64,000 bases of DNA from Perlabentimonas sp034003245 (GTDB lineage Bacteria; Bacteroidota; Bacteroidia; Bacteroidales; Tenuifilaceae). The stretch spans positions 77,425 to 141,424 of the forward strand of contig JAVEYY010000005.1 in assembly GCA_034003245.1 (NCBI GenBank), read 5' to 3'. The position numbers and the translations under genes were made by a program. Below are positions 49,989 through 59,406 of the stretch, piece by piece (within the stretch, counting starts at the first letter, position 1; each line of letters starts with the position of its first letter). Under the pieces are notes generated by a model. That model had not been told where the DNA came from and did not search any database. It was given only the letters and a program-made list of their open reading frames with translations.

Positions 49989-50804
49989 ATGGAACAGCTA
50001 AAAAGCATTATTGAAAATGCATGGGACAGTCAGTCGAGGGAGTTTAACGCCGAAACCCTAAGGGCCATTGAAAAAACCATTGATTTGCTCGATAAGGGAA
50101 CCCTTAGGGTTGCGCAACCCACCGGGGATGGTTGGCAGGTGAACGAGTGGGTTAAAAAGGCTGTGATTATGTACTTCCCGACGCGCAATATGGAAACCAT
50201 TGAGGTTGGGCCCTTCGAATTTCACGATAAAATTGCCCTTAAGAAGGGCTATAAGCAGCTTGGGGTTAGGGTAGTTCCCCACGCTATTGCCCGCTACGGA
50301 TCGTTTGTTGCCAAGGGGGTAATTATGATGCCCTCGTACGTGAACATCGGCGCTTATGTAGATGAGGGTACCATGGTCGATACATGGGCAACCGTTGGCT
50401 CTTGCGCGCAGATTGGAAAGGGGGTCCACCTCTCGGGAGGTGTGGGCATTGGCGGTGTGCTAGAACCAGTGCAGGCAGCACCCGTTATTATTGAGGACGG
50501 CTGCTTTATTGGGTCGCGGTGTATCATTGTCGAGGGGGTAAAAGTGGGCAAAGAGGCCGTACTGGGCGCCAATGTGGTTATCACCAAATCGACAAAAATT
50601 ATCGATGTAACCGGAGCCGAGCCCATTGAGTACAAGGGCGAAGTGCCACCCCGTTCGGTGGTTATTCCGGGGTCGTACACCAAGCAGTTCCCTGCGGGCG
50701 ATTACCAGGTGCCCTGCGCCCTAATTATTGGTAAGCGCAAGGAGTCTACCGATCTAAAAACATCCCTTAACGATGCCCTCCGCGAGCATTCTGTAGCCGT
50801 TTAA
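49989..50804 (+). CDS. dapD: 2,3,4,5-tetrahydropyridine-2,6-dicarboxylate N-succinyltransferase
   Basis: 271 residues. N-terminal helical domain, then a left-handed beta-helix built of hexapeptide repeats (VNIGAYVDEGTMVDTWATVG, QIGKGVHLSGGVGIGGVLEP) and the acyl-transfer region VQAAPVIIEDGCFIGSRCII. This is the usual length and order for DapD. It succinylates tetrahydrodipicolinate in the lysine/diaminopimelate pathway, so this organism probably makes DAP by the succinylase branch. A clear terminator follows; no other dap gene is in the window. Confidence 0.96.
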   Translation: MEQLKSIIENAWDSQSREFNAETLRAIEKTIDLLDKGTLRVAQPTGDGWQVNEWVKKAVIMYFPTRNMETIEVGPFEFHDKIALKKGYKQLGVRVVPHAIARYGSFVAKGVIMMPSYVNIGAYVDEGTMVDTWATVGSCAQIGKGVHLSGGVGIGGVLEPVQAAPVIIEDGCFIGSRCIIVEGVKVGKEAVLGANVVITKSTKIIDVTGAEPIEYKGEVPPRSVVIPGSYTKQFPAGDYQVPCALIIGKRKESTDLKTSLNDALREHSVAV

Positions 50805-50826
50805 ATGCACATATACATCCCTCAGA

Positions 50827-50862
50827 GCCTCAGAAAACCAAAAGAGTTGAGTTTTCTGAGGC
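50827..50862 (+). terminator. Intrinsic terminator of dapD
   Basis: GCCTCAGAAAAC (50827-50838) and GTTTTCTGAGGC (50851-50862) form a perfect 12-bp stem with a 12-nt loop, followed by TTTTCATTT. It lies 23 bp past the dapD stop. Confidence 0.85.
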
Positions 50863-50944
50863 TTTTCATTTACCATTTATTTAAATTCTCTATTGATTGT
50901 TTGATCGATATGCCATAACTTGTACTCCTATAATTGATGTTGAT

Positions 50945-51292
50945 ATGATAAAGATTTTCCATAACCCACGATGCAAGCATAGCCGGGCAGGGCTTGAGTT
51001 CCTAAAGTCCAAAACCGACAGCTTTGAGGTTCGCGAGTACTTAAAAGATCAAATCACCAAGGAAGAGATTAAGGAGATTCTCCTTAAAACCAATCTAAAA
51101 CCCCACGATTTGGTGCGATCCCAGGAGGATTACTACAAGAAATTCCTAAAGGGGAAAAACTTTACAACCGACGAGTGGATAACGATAATTACCGAAAATC
51201 CCAAGTTGCTCCATCGGCCCATTGTTGTTGCCAAGCTAAAAGCGGTAGTCGGCAATCCACCTCAAGAGATCGAAAAGCTCTTCTCAAAGTAA
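50945..51292 (+). CDS. ArsC/Spx-fold protein (glutaredoxin-type arsenate reductase family)
   Basis: 115 residues from the ATG at 50945; upstream in-frame TTG at 50897 is unlikely. The thioredoxin-like ArsC fold is visible: IKIFHNPRCKHSRAGLEFLK with a single Cys followed by Ser, then FEVREYLKDQIT, and the conserved LLHRPIVVAKLKAVVGNPP with the family Arg. Members include glutaredoxin-coupled arsenate reductases and related proteins of other function such as YffB. It is far from the two ars clusters and 35 bp before fumarase, so an arsenate role is unproven. Confidence 0.82.
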   Translation: MIKIFHNPRCKHSRAGLEFLKSKTDSFEVREYLKDQITKEEIKEILLKTNLKPHDLVRSQEDYYKKFLKGKNFTTDEWITIITENPKLLHRPIVVAKLKAVVGNPPQEIEKLFSK

Positions 51293-51327
51293 ATCTTAAA
51301 ACCTATAATAAACCAAAACCTTAAACC

Positions 51328-52944
51328 ATGGCTACTCCCGAATTTAAGTTCTACGACCCCTACCCCATTGGTGAGGACAACACCGAATACTATCTGCTTA
51401 CCAAGGATTTTATATCCACATCAACCTTTGAGGGTGAGGATATCCTTAAGGTTAAGCCCGAAGGGCTTACGTTGCTGGCACGAACAGCCATGCGCGACGT
51501 GAACTTTATGCTCCGAACCGCTCACCTTGAGCAAACGGCAGAAATTCTTAACGATCCCAACGCTAGCGACAACGACAAGTATGTTGCCCTTACCATGCTT
51601 AAAAATGCCGAGATATCGGCAAAGGGTGTTCTCCCTTTTTGTCAGGATACCGGTACAGCAACTATTTTTGCCAAAAAAGGGCAACGCGTATGGACTGGAG
51701 GTAATGATGCCGAAGCCCTGTCGAAGGGAATCTACAAAACATACACAGAGGAAAACCTGCGCTACTCGCAAACCATTCCGCTCGACATGTACCGCGAAAA
51801 AAACTCGGGGACCAACCTTCCCGCTCAAATCGATATAAATGCTACATGCGGAAACGACTACCAGTTCCTGTTTGTGGCAAAGGGTGGTGGTTCCGCCAAT
51901 AAAACTATGCTTTTTCAGGAGACCAAGGCGCTACTCAACCCCGAGAAGCTGGAGAGCTACCTTATCGAAAAGATGCGATCGCTGGGAACAGCAGCTTGCC
52001 CTCCCTACCATATCGCTTTTGTAATTGGAGGCACCTCGGCCGAGGCATGCTTAAAGTATGTGAAGCTGGCCTCAGCCAAGTATATGGATAACTTACCTAC
52101 CCAAGGCAATGAGGGAGGTCAGGCATTTCGCGATATTGAACTCGAAAAAAAGATTCTCGATGCTGCTTATAAATTGGGAATTGGTGCTCAGTTTGGGGGC
52201 AAGTACTTTGCCCTCGACATTCGAATTATCCGCCTTCCCCGGCATGGAGCTTCATGCCCAGTTGGCATGGGCGTTTCGTGCGCTGCCGACCGGAACATTA
52301 AGGCAAAAATCAACAGGGATGGTATTTGGATCGAAAAACTCGACAATAATCCAGGTCGATTTATACCAGCACATTATCGCTCTACCGAAACTGATGGTGC
52401 GGTAAGCATCAACCTAAATCAACCTATGGATAAAATCCTTGAACAACTCACAAAGCATAAAGTGGGCACACGCCTATCGCTAAACGGAACCATCATTGTG
52501 GGTCGCGATATTGCCCATGCCAAGCTAAAAGAGCGTCTCGATGGTGGCGAAGGCCTGCCTCAGTACATTAAGGATCATCCAATCTACTACGCTGGACCAG
52601 CAAAAACCCCTGCGGGGTTACCCTCGGGCTCCTTTGGCCCTACCACCGCTGGTCGGATGGACTCGTACGTTTCCCTTTTCCAAAGCCATGGCGGCAGCAT
52701 GATTATGATTGCCAAGGGCAACCGTAACCAAGCCGTAACCGACGCCTGCAAAAAGTATGGCGGATTCTACCTGGGCAGCATTGGCGGCCCTGCAGCCATT
52801 CTGGCTCAGGAAAACATAAAGAAGGTTGAACTTCTTGAATATCCTGAACTAGGCATGGAGGCAATTTATAAAATTGAAGTAGAAAACTTCCCTGCCTTTA
52901 TCCTGGTCGACGACAAGGGCAATGATTTCTATAGAATGATGTAG
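51328..52944 (+). CDS. fumA: Fumarate hydratase class I (iron-sulfur)
   Basis: 538 residues, the FumA/FumB single-chain form with fused alpha and beta parts. Three cysteines suited to a [4Fe-4S] cluster are in ISAKGVLPFCQDTGTATIF, GTAACPPYHIAFVIGGTSAE and RHGASCPVGMGVSCAADRN. The C-terminal beta domain includes GTIIVGRDIAHAKLKERLDG and GPTTAGRMDSYVSLFQ. It interconverts fumarate and malate and is oxygen sensitive in known members. It follows the ArsC-fold gene by 35 bp. A class II fumarase gene lies only 1.1 kb downstream. Confidence 0.95.
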   Translation: MATPEFKFYDPYPIGEDNTEYYLLTKDFISTSTFEGEDILKVKPEGLTLLARTAMRDVNFMLRTAHLEQTAEILNDPNASDNDKYVALTMLKNAEISAKGVLPFCQDTGTATIFAKKGQRVWTGGNDAEALSKGIYKTYTEENLRYSQTIPLDMYREKNSGTNLPAQIDINATCGNDYQFLFVAKGGGSANKTMLFQETKALLNPEKLESYLIEKMRSLGTAACPPYHIAFVIGGTSAEACLKYVKLASAKYMDNLPTQGNEGGQAFRDIELEKKILDAAYKLGIGAQFGGKYFALDIRIIRLPRHGASCPVGMGVSCAADRNIKAKINRDGIWIEKLDNNPGRFIPAHYRSTETDGAVSINLNQPMDKILEQLTKHKVGTRLSLNGTIIVGRDIAHAKLKERLDGGEGLPQYIKDHPIYYAGPAKTPAGLPSGSFGPTTAGRMDSYVSLFQSHGGSMIMIAKGNRNQAVTDACKKYGGFYLGSIGGPAAILAQENIKKVELLEYPELGMEAIYKIEVENFPAFILVDDKGNDFYRMM

Positions 52945-53003
52945 AATCATTAAAACCTTAAACTTTTTTTAATGATTGTCCGTTATGATACCTAAAGCCT
53001 TTG

Positions 53004-53118
53004 CGTCATTGCGAATCCGCCAGCCGGCGGATGAAGCAATCTATAAAATTCTGTTAATTAACAGATTGGTTGGCTTCGCCGAACCCTTCGGGTTTCACAA
53101 AGGACGTTCGCAATGACG
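53004..53118. repeat. Dispersed palindromic repeat, copy B
   Basis: 115 bp bounded by a perfect 12-bp inverted repeat, CGTCATTGCGAA (53004-53015) and TTCGCAATGACG (53107-53118). Inside are CCGCCAGCCGGCGG, GAAGCAATCT and CTGTTAATTAACAG palindromes. Related copies are at 12866-12927 and 62515-62625. It fills much of the 52945-53249 gap; the remainder shows no gene. Confidence 0.85.
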
Positions 53119-53249
53119 TGTCATTTTAATCAACTCATTTGTCATAGGCATTATAGCGGATAATCATACTTTTTTTTATTCAAATTTAGTGCAGCATCTC
53201 AAACCAATAATTCGTCGTTATGCTATCAAATCAAAACATCAAGAAAATT

Positions 53250-53975
53250 ATGAAAAGCGTAATTCGACAGGTAAGTACAGCCACCATACTCAGCCTTACC
53301 CTTATTCTATCGTCGTGCCTTAGCGGACTTAGCGGCGAAATCACCGAGGAGAAACGTGATGTAAAAGATTTCACCTCAGTTGAGCTGGCCATCCCAGCCG
53401 ACATAAGCCTTAGCCAGGGTAAGGATTTTAGCTTCACCATCGAGGGTGATAAGGAATTTTTGAAGGAGGTAATCACCGAGGTACGAGGGAGCGCACTAAG
53501 AATTAGAACCGAGGGTTGGGTTAACTTTGGATGGAAAGACCTAAAGGTGAAGATCCAGATCACCATGCCCACAGTTGAGGGATTATCGGTTTCCGGATCG
53601 GGCGACATCAATGGCATTACTCCCATCAACACCGGTTCTTTGTCGCTTAGGGTATCGGGCAGCGGCGATATTATTATCCCTGTTCTAACCGTTGATAATC
53701 TCGATGTGACCATTTCGGGCTCAGGCGATATTGGAGTAGCGGGTAAGGGAACGGCAAAAGATGCAAAAGTTAGGGTTTCGGGCTCGGGCGATGTGGAGCT
53801 CAAAGGCATCGTTTTCCAAAATGCCGACATCAGCATTTCGGGTTCTGGTGATGCCTACATCGAAGCATCTGAGGTACTAAATGCTCGGGTTGTCGGGAGC
53901 GGCGATATTGTTTACTCAGGAAACCCACTAATTGATGCGAAAGTCTCAGGTTCGGGTCGCATTCGAAACAAATAA
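53250..53975 (+). CDS. Lipoprotein with head-GIN (DUF2807) beta-solenoid
   Basis: 241 residues from the ATG at 53250, giving a lipoprotein signal (lipobox LSSC); an ATG at 53220 adds ten residues. The DUF2807 repeat is very regular: short strands each ending in V/ISGSGDI or similar (GLSVSGSGDINGI, LRVSGSGDIIIP, VTISGSGDIGVAG). It is probably anchored at the cell surface or periplasm. A paralogue lies at 22809-23540. It sits between the two fumarase genes without evident functional link; terminator follows. Confidence 0.88.
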   Translation: MKSVIRQVSTATILSLTLILSSCLSGLSGEITEEKRDVKDFTSVELAIPADISLSQGKDFSFTIEGDKEFLKEVITEVRGSALRIRTEGWVNFGWKDLKVKIQITMPTVEGLSVSGSGDINGITPINTGSLSLRVSGSGDIIIPVLTVDNLDVTISGSGDIGVAGKGTAKDAKVRVSGSGDVELKGIVFQNADISISGSGDAYIEASEVLNARVVGSGDIVYSGNPLIDAKVSGSGRIRNK

Positions 53976-53998
53976 GCAACATCATTGTTTATAACAAC

Positions 53999-54031
53999 AA
54001 AAAGGAGAAGTCATTAAAATTTCTCCTTTTT
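53999..54031 (+). terminator. Intrinsic terminator after the GIN-domain gene
   Basis: AAAAAGGAGAA (53999-54009) and TTCTCCTTTTT (54021-54031) form an 11-bp stem ending in a T-tract. Confidence 0.85.
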
Positions 54032-54063
54032 GTTTTATATCAAAATCAATTTAGCTAAAAATT

Positions 54064-55455
54064 ATGGCTACACATAGAGTTGAGCGTGATACTATGGGTG
54101 AGGTAAAAGTACCCTCCGATAAGCTGTGGGGAGCACAAACCCAACGATCTATTCAAAATTTCAAAATTGGGAAAGAGACTATGCCCATAGAGATTATTCA
54201 TGGTCTGGCCTTAGTGAAAAAAGCCTCAGCAATGGTGAACCACTCACTTGGTCTATTACCAAAGCACAAGGAAGAACTAATTGTAAGAGTTTGCGACGAA
54301 ATACTTGCTGGTCAACACAACGATCAGTTTCCCCTGGTGGTTTGGCAAACCGGTTCGGGCACCCAAACCAACATGAACCTCAACGAGGTGATTGCCAATC
54401 GGGCACATCAACTCAATGGAGGCCAATTAACCGACTCGCCAAAGGTGCTTCACCCCAACGACGATGTAAATCAATCGCAAAGTAGCAACGACGTTTTCCC
54501 CACGGCCATGCATATTGCAGCATATAAAATGCTTGCAGAGCAAACTTTCCCAGCACTTGAGAAGCTACACGGCACACTTTTATCAAAGAGTGAGGAGTTT
54601 GATAACATTGTAAAAATTGGCCGAACTCACTGGATGGATGCAACCCCCTTAACCCTTGGCCAAGAGTTCTCGGGCTATGTCTCGCAGGTTGAGCATGGAG
54701 TAAAGGCTTTAAAGAATACACTTCCTCATCTACTTGAACTTGCATTGGGTGGTACTGCAGTTGGAACTGGAATTAATGCTCCCAAGGAATTTGCCAAACT
54801 TGCTGCCAAAAAAATAGCTGAGCTTACTGGAATTCCATTTATAACGGCCGACAATAAGTTTGAAGCATTGGCCGCTCACGATGCCATGGTTGAATCGCAT
54901 GGTGCACTTAAGCAGATTGCCATAAGCATTATGAAGATTGCTAATGATATTCGGGTTATGGCCTCGGGTCCGCGCAGCGGAATTGGTGAGTTAGCCCTGC
55001 CTGCCAATGAGCCAGGCTCATCCATAATGCCCGGAAAAGTAAACCCGACACAAATTGAAGCGCTCACCATGGTATGCGCACAGGTAATTGGCAACGACAC
55101 AGCCATTGCTGTTGGCGCCATGCAGGGTCACTTCGAACTCAATGTTTTTAAACCGATGATTATCCACAATTTCCTTCAGTCGGCCGAACTTCTTGCGCAG
55201 GCTATCGACAGTTTTGTTGAAAATGCTCTTGAGGGCCTTGAACCCAATCTACCTAACTTAGAACGAAACCTCAACAACTCTTTAATGCTTATTACCGCGC
55301 TAAACCCTCATATAGGTTACGAAAAATCAGCACAAATAGCCAAACTAGCATTCGCTGAAAACCTGAGCCTAAAGGAAGCCGCTTTGCGGCTTGGGTATGT
55401 AACCGAGCAGCAGTTCGATAGCTGGGTAAATCCATTAAAGATGGTTGGGAGATAA
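54064..55455 (+). CDS. fumC: Fumarate hydratase class II
   Basis: 463 residues. The fumarase/aspartase signature GSSIMPGKVNPTQIEALTMV is exact, and the earlier substrate segments SQSSNDVFPTAMHIAA and GRTHWMDATPLTLGQEFSGY are typical of FumC. It is a homotetrameric, cofactor-free, oxygen-tolerant enzyme for the same reaction as the class I enzyme encoded just upstream. Monocistronic, preceded by a terminator and ending 1 bp before the converging gene. Confidence 0.96.
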   Translation: MATHRVERDTMGEVKVPSDKLWGAQTQRSIQNFKIGKETMPIEIIHGLALVKKASAMVNHSLGLLPKHKEELIVRVCDEILAGQHNDQFPLVVWQTGSGTQTNMNLNEVIANRAHQLNGGQLTDSPKVLHPNDDVNQSQSSNDVFPTAMHIAAYKMLAEQTFPALEKLHGTLLSKSEEFDNIVKIGRTHWMDATPLTLGQEFSGYVSQVEHGVKALKNTLPHLLELALGGTAVGTGINAPKEFAKLAAKKIAELTGIPFITADNKFEALAAHDAMVESHGALKQIAISIMKIANDIRVMASGPRSGIGELALPANEPGSSIMPGKVNPTQIEALTMVCAQVIGNDTAIAVGAMQGHFELNVFKPMIIHNFLQSAELLAQAIDSFVENALEGLEPNLPNLERNLNNSLMLITALNPHIGYEKSAQIAKLAFAENLSLKEAALRLGYVTEQQFDSWVNPLKMVGR

Positions 55456-55456
55456 C

Positions 55457-56548
55457 TTAGCCCTCTTTCTCCACGAACTTACTTCTAATCCATTTTGGGA
55501 ATATAAATGCTCCAATAATCAGATAGGGATAATAAGTAGCCAAACGCCAAACAAAGGCCATGGCTACAGCAACGGCGCCAAGTATTATCGGGTCGACTGG
55601 AATAAAATCGCCTAAATATCGAGTAAATACAAACTCGGCAAAACCGCTACCGCCAGGTGTTGGACTAACTAGCATCATAATCCACATCACCAGCTGACGC
55701 GCAAAGATCACCCAGTGATCAGTTACAGAAAAGAATGCCAGAAGCAATGCATTCACCACCCAGTATCGAGAGGTCCATGATAAAGCGGTTGCCACAAAAG
55801 CCTTAAACCAAAACCAAAACGATTTAGATCTAAACTCCCTGGAATTGATAATAATCTCGGTTCCCGCATCGTTGGCACCATGTTTCCATCGCCTAAGGAT
55901 TGGAAGTTTAAAAATCATCAACATAAGCCACTTAAGGCCACGTGGATTTACGAAAAGACCGTAGGAAAGGATTAGAACGTACACCAGTTTAATCCCATAG
56001 CCAACTAAGGCAAAGGTGAACAGCTCGTTGGCAAATGATATCTCCTCACCAGCTCCCAGCTGAAAAAGCACTTTGGCTTTCACAAAAATCAGCAGTAAGG
56101 GGAACATCAATAGAAAGTAGAGCTCATCGAGCAGCGAAGTGGCCATCACAATGGCCGAGCTTCGGCCAACGCTGATCCCCTCCTTATTCACGTACAGTAT
56201 TGCCACACCGGTTCCCCCAATGGCTGAAGGGGTAATGGCCGAGGTGAACTCCCACAGCATAATCACCCGAAAAGCCTGCCTAAGCGTAAGTTGGCCTTCG
56301 GCCAGAATAAGCAACCGCACAATATACCCAATATCACGAAAAGCCATGAGCGCAAGGGCAACCACAAACCACAGGAAACTCCATTTGGCAACGCTGATAT
56401 AGGTAAAAACATACGGGTCGAACTCGCGGTAAAACATATAACCCACCACACCCAAACCTATAACTATGGGATAAAGTGCCCTGCTTAGCTTAATTTTGCT
56501 AAGCGGATTCTCTGTCGGCTCTGGCCTTTTAAATTTTATTCCCTTCAT
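55457..56548 (-). CDS. Flippase-like membrane protein (UPF0104 / LPG-synthase TM domain)
   Basis: 363 residues with about eight membrane helices. Family motifs include the ITPSAIGGTGVAILYVNKEGIS segment and a late SPTPGGSGFAEFVFTRYLGD, both with Gly-rich loops typical of the YbhN/AglD group. It is the membrane half of lysylphosphatidylglycerol synthases without the catalytic C-terminal domain. Such proteins are thought to flip or bind polyprenyl-linked lipids. It adjoins the polysaccharide locus but runs on the other strand. Confidence 0.85.
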   Translation of the reverse strand: MKGIKFKRPEPTENPLSKIKLSRALYPIVIGLGVVGYMFYREFDPYVFTYISVAKWSFLWFVVALALMAFRDIGYIVRLLILAEGQLTLRQAFRVIMLWEFTSAITPSAIGGTGVAILYVNKEGISVGRSSAIVMATSLLDELYFLLMFPLLLIFVKAKVLFQLGAGEEISFANELFTFALVGYGIKLVYVLILSYGLFVNPRGLKWLMLMIFKLPILRRWKHGANDAGTEIIINSREFRSKSFWFWFKAFVATALSWTSRYWVVNALLLAFFSVTDHWVIFARQLVMWIMMLVSPTPGGSGFAEFVFTRYLGDFIPVDPIILGAVAVAMAFVWRLATYYPYLIIGAFIFPKWIRSKFVEKEG

Positions 56549-56621
56549 TTAATGTCAAATTTACAAATTCTTAGCCCTTTCTCAAATTTAGGTTTCGATT
56601 ACCACTATGTAAATTGATAAG

Positions 56622-56651
56622 TTGCTGTCTGTAAAAAAAATTCTATTTTTG
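56622..56651 (+). promoter_or_regulatory. Promoter TTG-N19-TATTTTTG of the polysaccharide exporter gene
   Basis: TTG at 56622-56624 and TATTTTTG at 56644-56651, 19 bp apart. The transcript would have a ~175-nt leader before 56835. The leader contains GGTTT/AAACC (56662-56673) and an alternative long-range pairing TTAAACCC/GGGTTTAA (56667-56674, 56737-56744). Confidence 0.72.
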
Positions 56652-56834
56652 TGCAGGATTCGGTTTTTAAACCCATTTTCTTTAATTAACGTGATAAGGT
56701 CTAAAAACTGCTACTGCCCAAATAAACACTTTTATAGGGTTTAAGTTTTTGGGAAAAGTTGAAATTAAATTGTGGTGCAATTATTGCGCAGCATTGGAGT
56801 TTTAATAATAGTTTACAATAAATAACAGCCCAAC

Positions 56835-59267
56835 ATGCAAAAAGCAGCAAGTTTTATAACAGGATTGGTTCTTATTTTCCTCCTCTCCATTCCACACCAT
56901 GTCATTGCACAGATAAATATCAGCCAAGCTGATTTTAGCGCCATTAAGGTCGACAACCTCTCTAATGCACAGGTAAAACAATTTTTAAACCGTGCCAAAT
57001 CAACAGGAATGACGCTTCAGGAGTTGGAAGCCGAAGCCATATCGAGGGGAATGCCTTACGACGAAGTCCTTAAGCTGCGAGAGCGAATCTCTGCGATCGA
57101 CATGGGCGAAGAGAAAACCGTGGGACAGGGCGATGTGGAAGAGCGTAAGGTAAGCTTTGAGGCCGATACCAAAACCCCAAGCCAAGCACAGCTCGATGAT
57201 GTTGATATTTTCGGATCGAACCTCTTTAAGCGCAAAAACCTTACCTTTGAGCCCAGCTTAAACATACCTACGCCAGTGAACTACCAGGTTGGCCCTGGCG
57301 ATGTTCTCAACATCGAGGTTTGGGGGGCTTCACAGAGCTCATTAAAGCTGAAGATTACGCCCGAGGGGCAGATTCTGGTTCCAAACCTTGGCCCTATTCA
57401 GGTTAGCGGACTTACTGTCGACAAGGCATCGTCGCTTATTATTAATAGACTTTCCACCATATACTCCGGACTTAAAACCCCGGCACCTAACACTTTTGCA
57501 CAGGTTACCCTGGGTAATATCCGTAGCATAAAGGTTACTGTGGCTGGTGATGCTTACATGCCAGGCACCTATACCCTTCCAGCTTTTGCCACAGTATTCA
57601 ATGCGTTGTACTATGCTGGAGGCCCTGGCGGAAATGGAACCTACCGCGAGATTAAGGTTATGCGATCGGGGAATATTGTGGCAAATATCGACCTATACTC
57701 ATTTCTGCTTAAGGCCGAAACCTCACAGAACATTCGCCTACAGGATGAGGATATGATTTTTATTAACTCCTACAAAAACCGCGTAATACTCTCGGGCGAG
57801 GTTATTCGACCTGCCATTTACGAGATGCGCGAAAACGAGGCCATGAGCGATCTGATTAAGTTTGCAGGGGGATTCTCGTCGTATGCATTCTACAAAAACC
57901 TAGTTGTAAACCGTAAAACGGAGAGCGAACGAAAACTTCTTAATGTTGAATCCGATCTATTCTCATCGTTTATGCTTAAGAACGGTGATGTAATTAAGGT
58001 TGGAAAAATTCTTGAACGCTACGAGAACCGGGTTACAATTCGTGGCGCTGTTTTCCGCGAGGGGGAATTTGCCCTCTCCGAGGGCATGACCCTAACCCAG
58101 CTAATTGCCCGTGCCGAAGGACTTAGGGAGGATGCCTTTACATCTCGTGCTGCCATATACAGGCAAATGGAGAATCTTGAGATTGAGGTACTAGAGGTCG
58201 ACCTTAAGGCAATCACCGCAGGAGAGGCCAAAGACATAGCGCTTCAGCGTGAGGATCTGGTTATGATCAGCTCTGTACTTGAGCTTCAGCAGAGCAGAAC
58301 TGTAAGTGTTTACGGACATGTACAGGATCCGGGATCTTTTCCTTATGCCGAGAATATTAGCCTGGGTGAGCTTATCCGAAAGGCTGGTGGCTTTACCGAG
58401 GCCGCCTCGCTGGCTAAGGTTGATATTGCCCGCAGGGTAAAGGACAGGCTTGCGCTAACCAGCGACGATATAATAGCTAGGGTTTTCAGCTTTAACATCG
58501 ACGAAAACCTCTCAATCGACGACCAAGCTTCCTCATTTATCCTTGAGCCGTTCGATGTAGTTATTGTACGTAAATCTCCAGGATACCAGGAGCAAACTAT
58601 TGCCAGGGTTGAGGGTGAGGTTATATTTCCTGGTGGTTACGCCATTACCAGCAAGAATGAAAGAATATCTGATCTGATTCAAAGAGCAGGCGGGTTAACG
58701 AATGAGGCCTTTGTTAATGGTGCAACGCTTACCCGCAGGGTAGACCAATCACAGAAAGATCGATTAAAAAGAATCGAAGAGATGGAATCGGAGGATGTAA
58801 TTATCCAAAGCTCAGAGATTTCTAGAACTACACAGAATATCAATATCAATCTGGCGGAAATCCTAAAGAACCCAGGAAGCCGCGACGACCTGCTGTTAAT
58901 GGATGGCGATGTGCTGAGTATTCCCCAGGAGCTACAAACGGTAAGAGTAAATGGGGCGCTGCTATACCCAATAACTACCCGCTACCAGGCAAGAACTGGC
59001 TTAAGAAGTTATATTACTCAGGCAGGAGGCTTTGCCAATAATGCCAATAAGGGAAAAGTTTTTGTTGTGTATGCCAATGGTTCAGTAGACCGGACTAGGC
59101 ATTTCCTATTTTTCAGAAACTACCCAAAAATTGAACCGGGTGCAGAGATTATTGTCCCCGAAAAGCCCGAAAAGGATAGGATCAGCCTACAGGAAACCCT
59201 TGCCATTAGCTCAACTCTATCCTCGTTATCGCTTGTAATTATTACAATTGTTAACCAGTTTAAGTAA
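56835..59267 (+). CDS. Wza-type polysaccharide export protein with multiple SLBB domains
   Basis: 810 residues with a signal peptide (cleavage after HHVIAQ). A short helical segment (~30-95) is followed by the Poly_export domain (NYQVGPGDVLNIEVWGASQS, ~155-250) and about six SLBB beta-grasp repeats (VTVAGDAYMPGTYTL, VILSGEVIRPAIYEM, VTIRGAVFREGEFAL, VSVYGHVQDPGSFPY, ARVEGEVIFPGGYAI, VRVNGALLYPITTRY). The C-terminus ends in one hydrophobic helix (LSSLSLVIITIVNQF). It probably forms the outer-membrane export channel for capsule or exopolysaccharide. First gene of the locus continuing with ugd, galE and a Wzz protein. Confidence 0.93.
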   Translation: MQKAASFITGLVLIFLLSIPHHVIAQINISQADFSAIKVDNLSNAQVKQFLNRAKSTGMTLQELEAEAISRGMPYDEVLKLRERISAIDMGEEKTVGQGDVEERKVSFEADTKTPSQAQLDDVDIFGSNLFKRKNLTFEPSLNIPTPVNYQVGPGDVLNIEVWGASQSSLKLKITPEGQILVPNLGPIQVSGLTVDKASSLIINRLSTIYSGLKTPAPNTFAQVTLGNIRSIKVTVAGDAYMPGTYTLPAFATVFNALYYAGGPGGNGTYREIKVMRSGNIVANIDLYSFLLKAETSQNIRLQDEDMIFINSYKNRVILSGEVIRPAIYEMRENEAMSDLIKFAGGFSSYAFYKNLVVNRKTESERKLLNVESDLFSSFMLKNGDVIKVGKILERYENRVTIRGAVFREGEFALSEGMTLTQLIARAEGLREDAFTSRAAIYRQMENLEIEVLEVDLKAITAGEAKDIALQREDLVMISSVLELQQSRTVSVYGHVQDPGSFPYAENISLGELIRKAGGFTEAASLAKVDIARRVKDRLALTSDDIIARVFSFNIDENLSIDDQASSFILEPFDVVIVRKSPGYQEQTIARVEGEVIFPGGYAITSKNERISDLIQRAGGLTNEAFVNGATLTRRVDQSQKDRLKRIEEMESEDVIIQSSEISRTTQNININLAEILKNPGSRDDLLLMDGDVLSIPQELQTVRVNGALLYPITTRYQARTGLRSYITQAGGFANNANKGKVFVVYANGSVDRTRHFLFFRNYPKIEPGAEIIVPEKPEKDRISLQETLAISSTLSSLSLVIITIVNQFK

Positions 59268-59299
59268 AAATATCTCAACCAATCTATTTTACTTCAAGG

Positions 59300-59400
59300 A
59301 ATTGATAATTCGAAAAAACCATCCAAAGATTACACGAATTAACACAAATGATAGACAATAAATTATTTGCGTGAATTTGAGTAATTTGTGGACAAACAAA
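59300..59400. repeat. TTTGTG/CACAAA-type intergenic repeat before ugd
   Basis: The exporter-ugd gap carries GATTACACGAATTAACACAA and TTTGAGTAATTTGTGGACAA, imperfect complements of one another. Similar text recurs at 63105-63175 before the Wzz gene. Confidence 0.5.
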
Positions 59401-59406
59401 AATTCT

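Noticed and set aside
50945..51292. A third arsenic-resistance locus based on the ArsC-fold protein
   Set aside because: The family is broad, no ars gene or CGTA-N4-TACG dyad is nearby, and it precedes fumarase.
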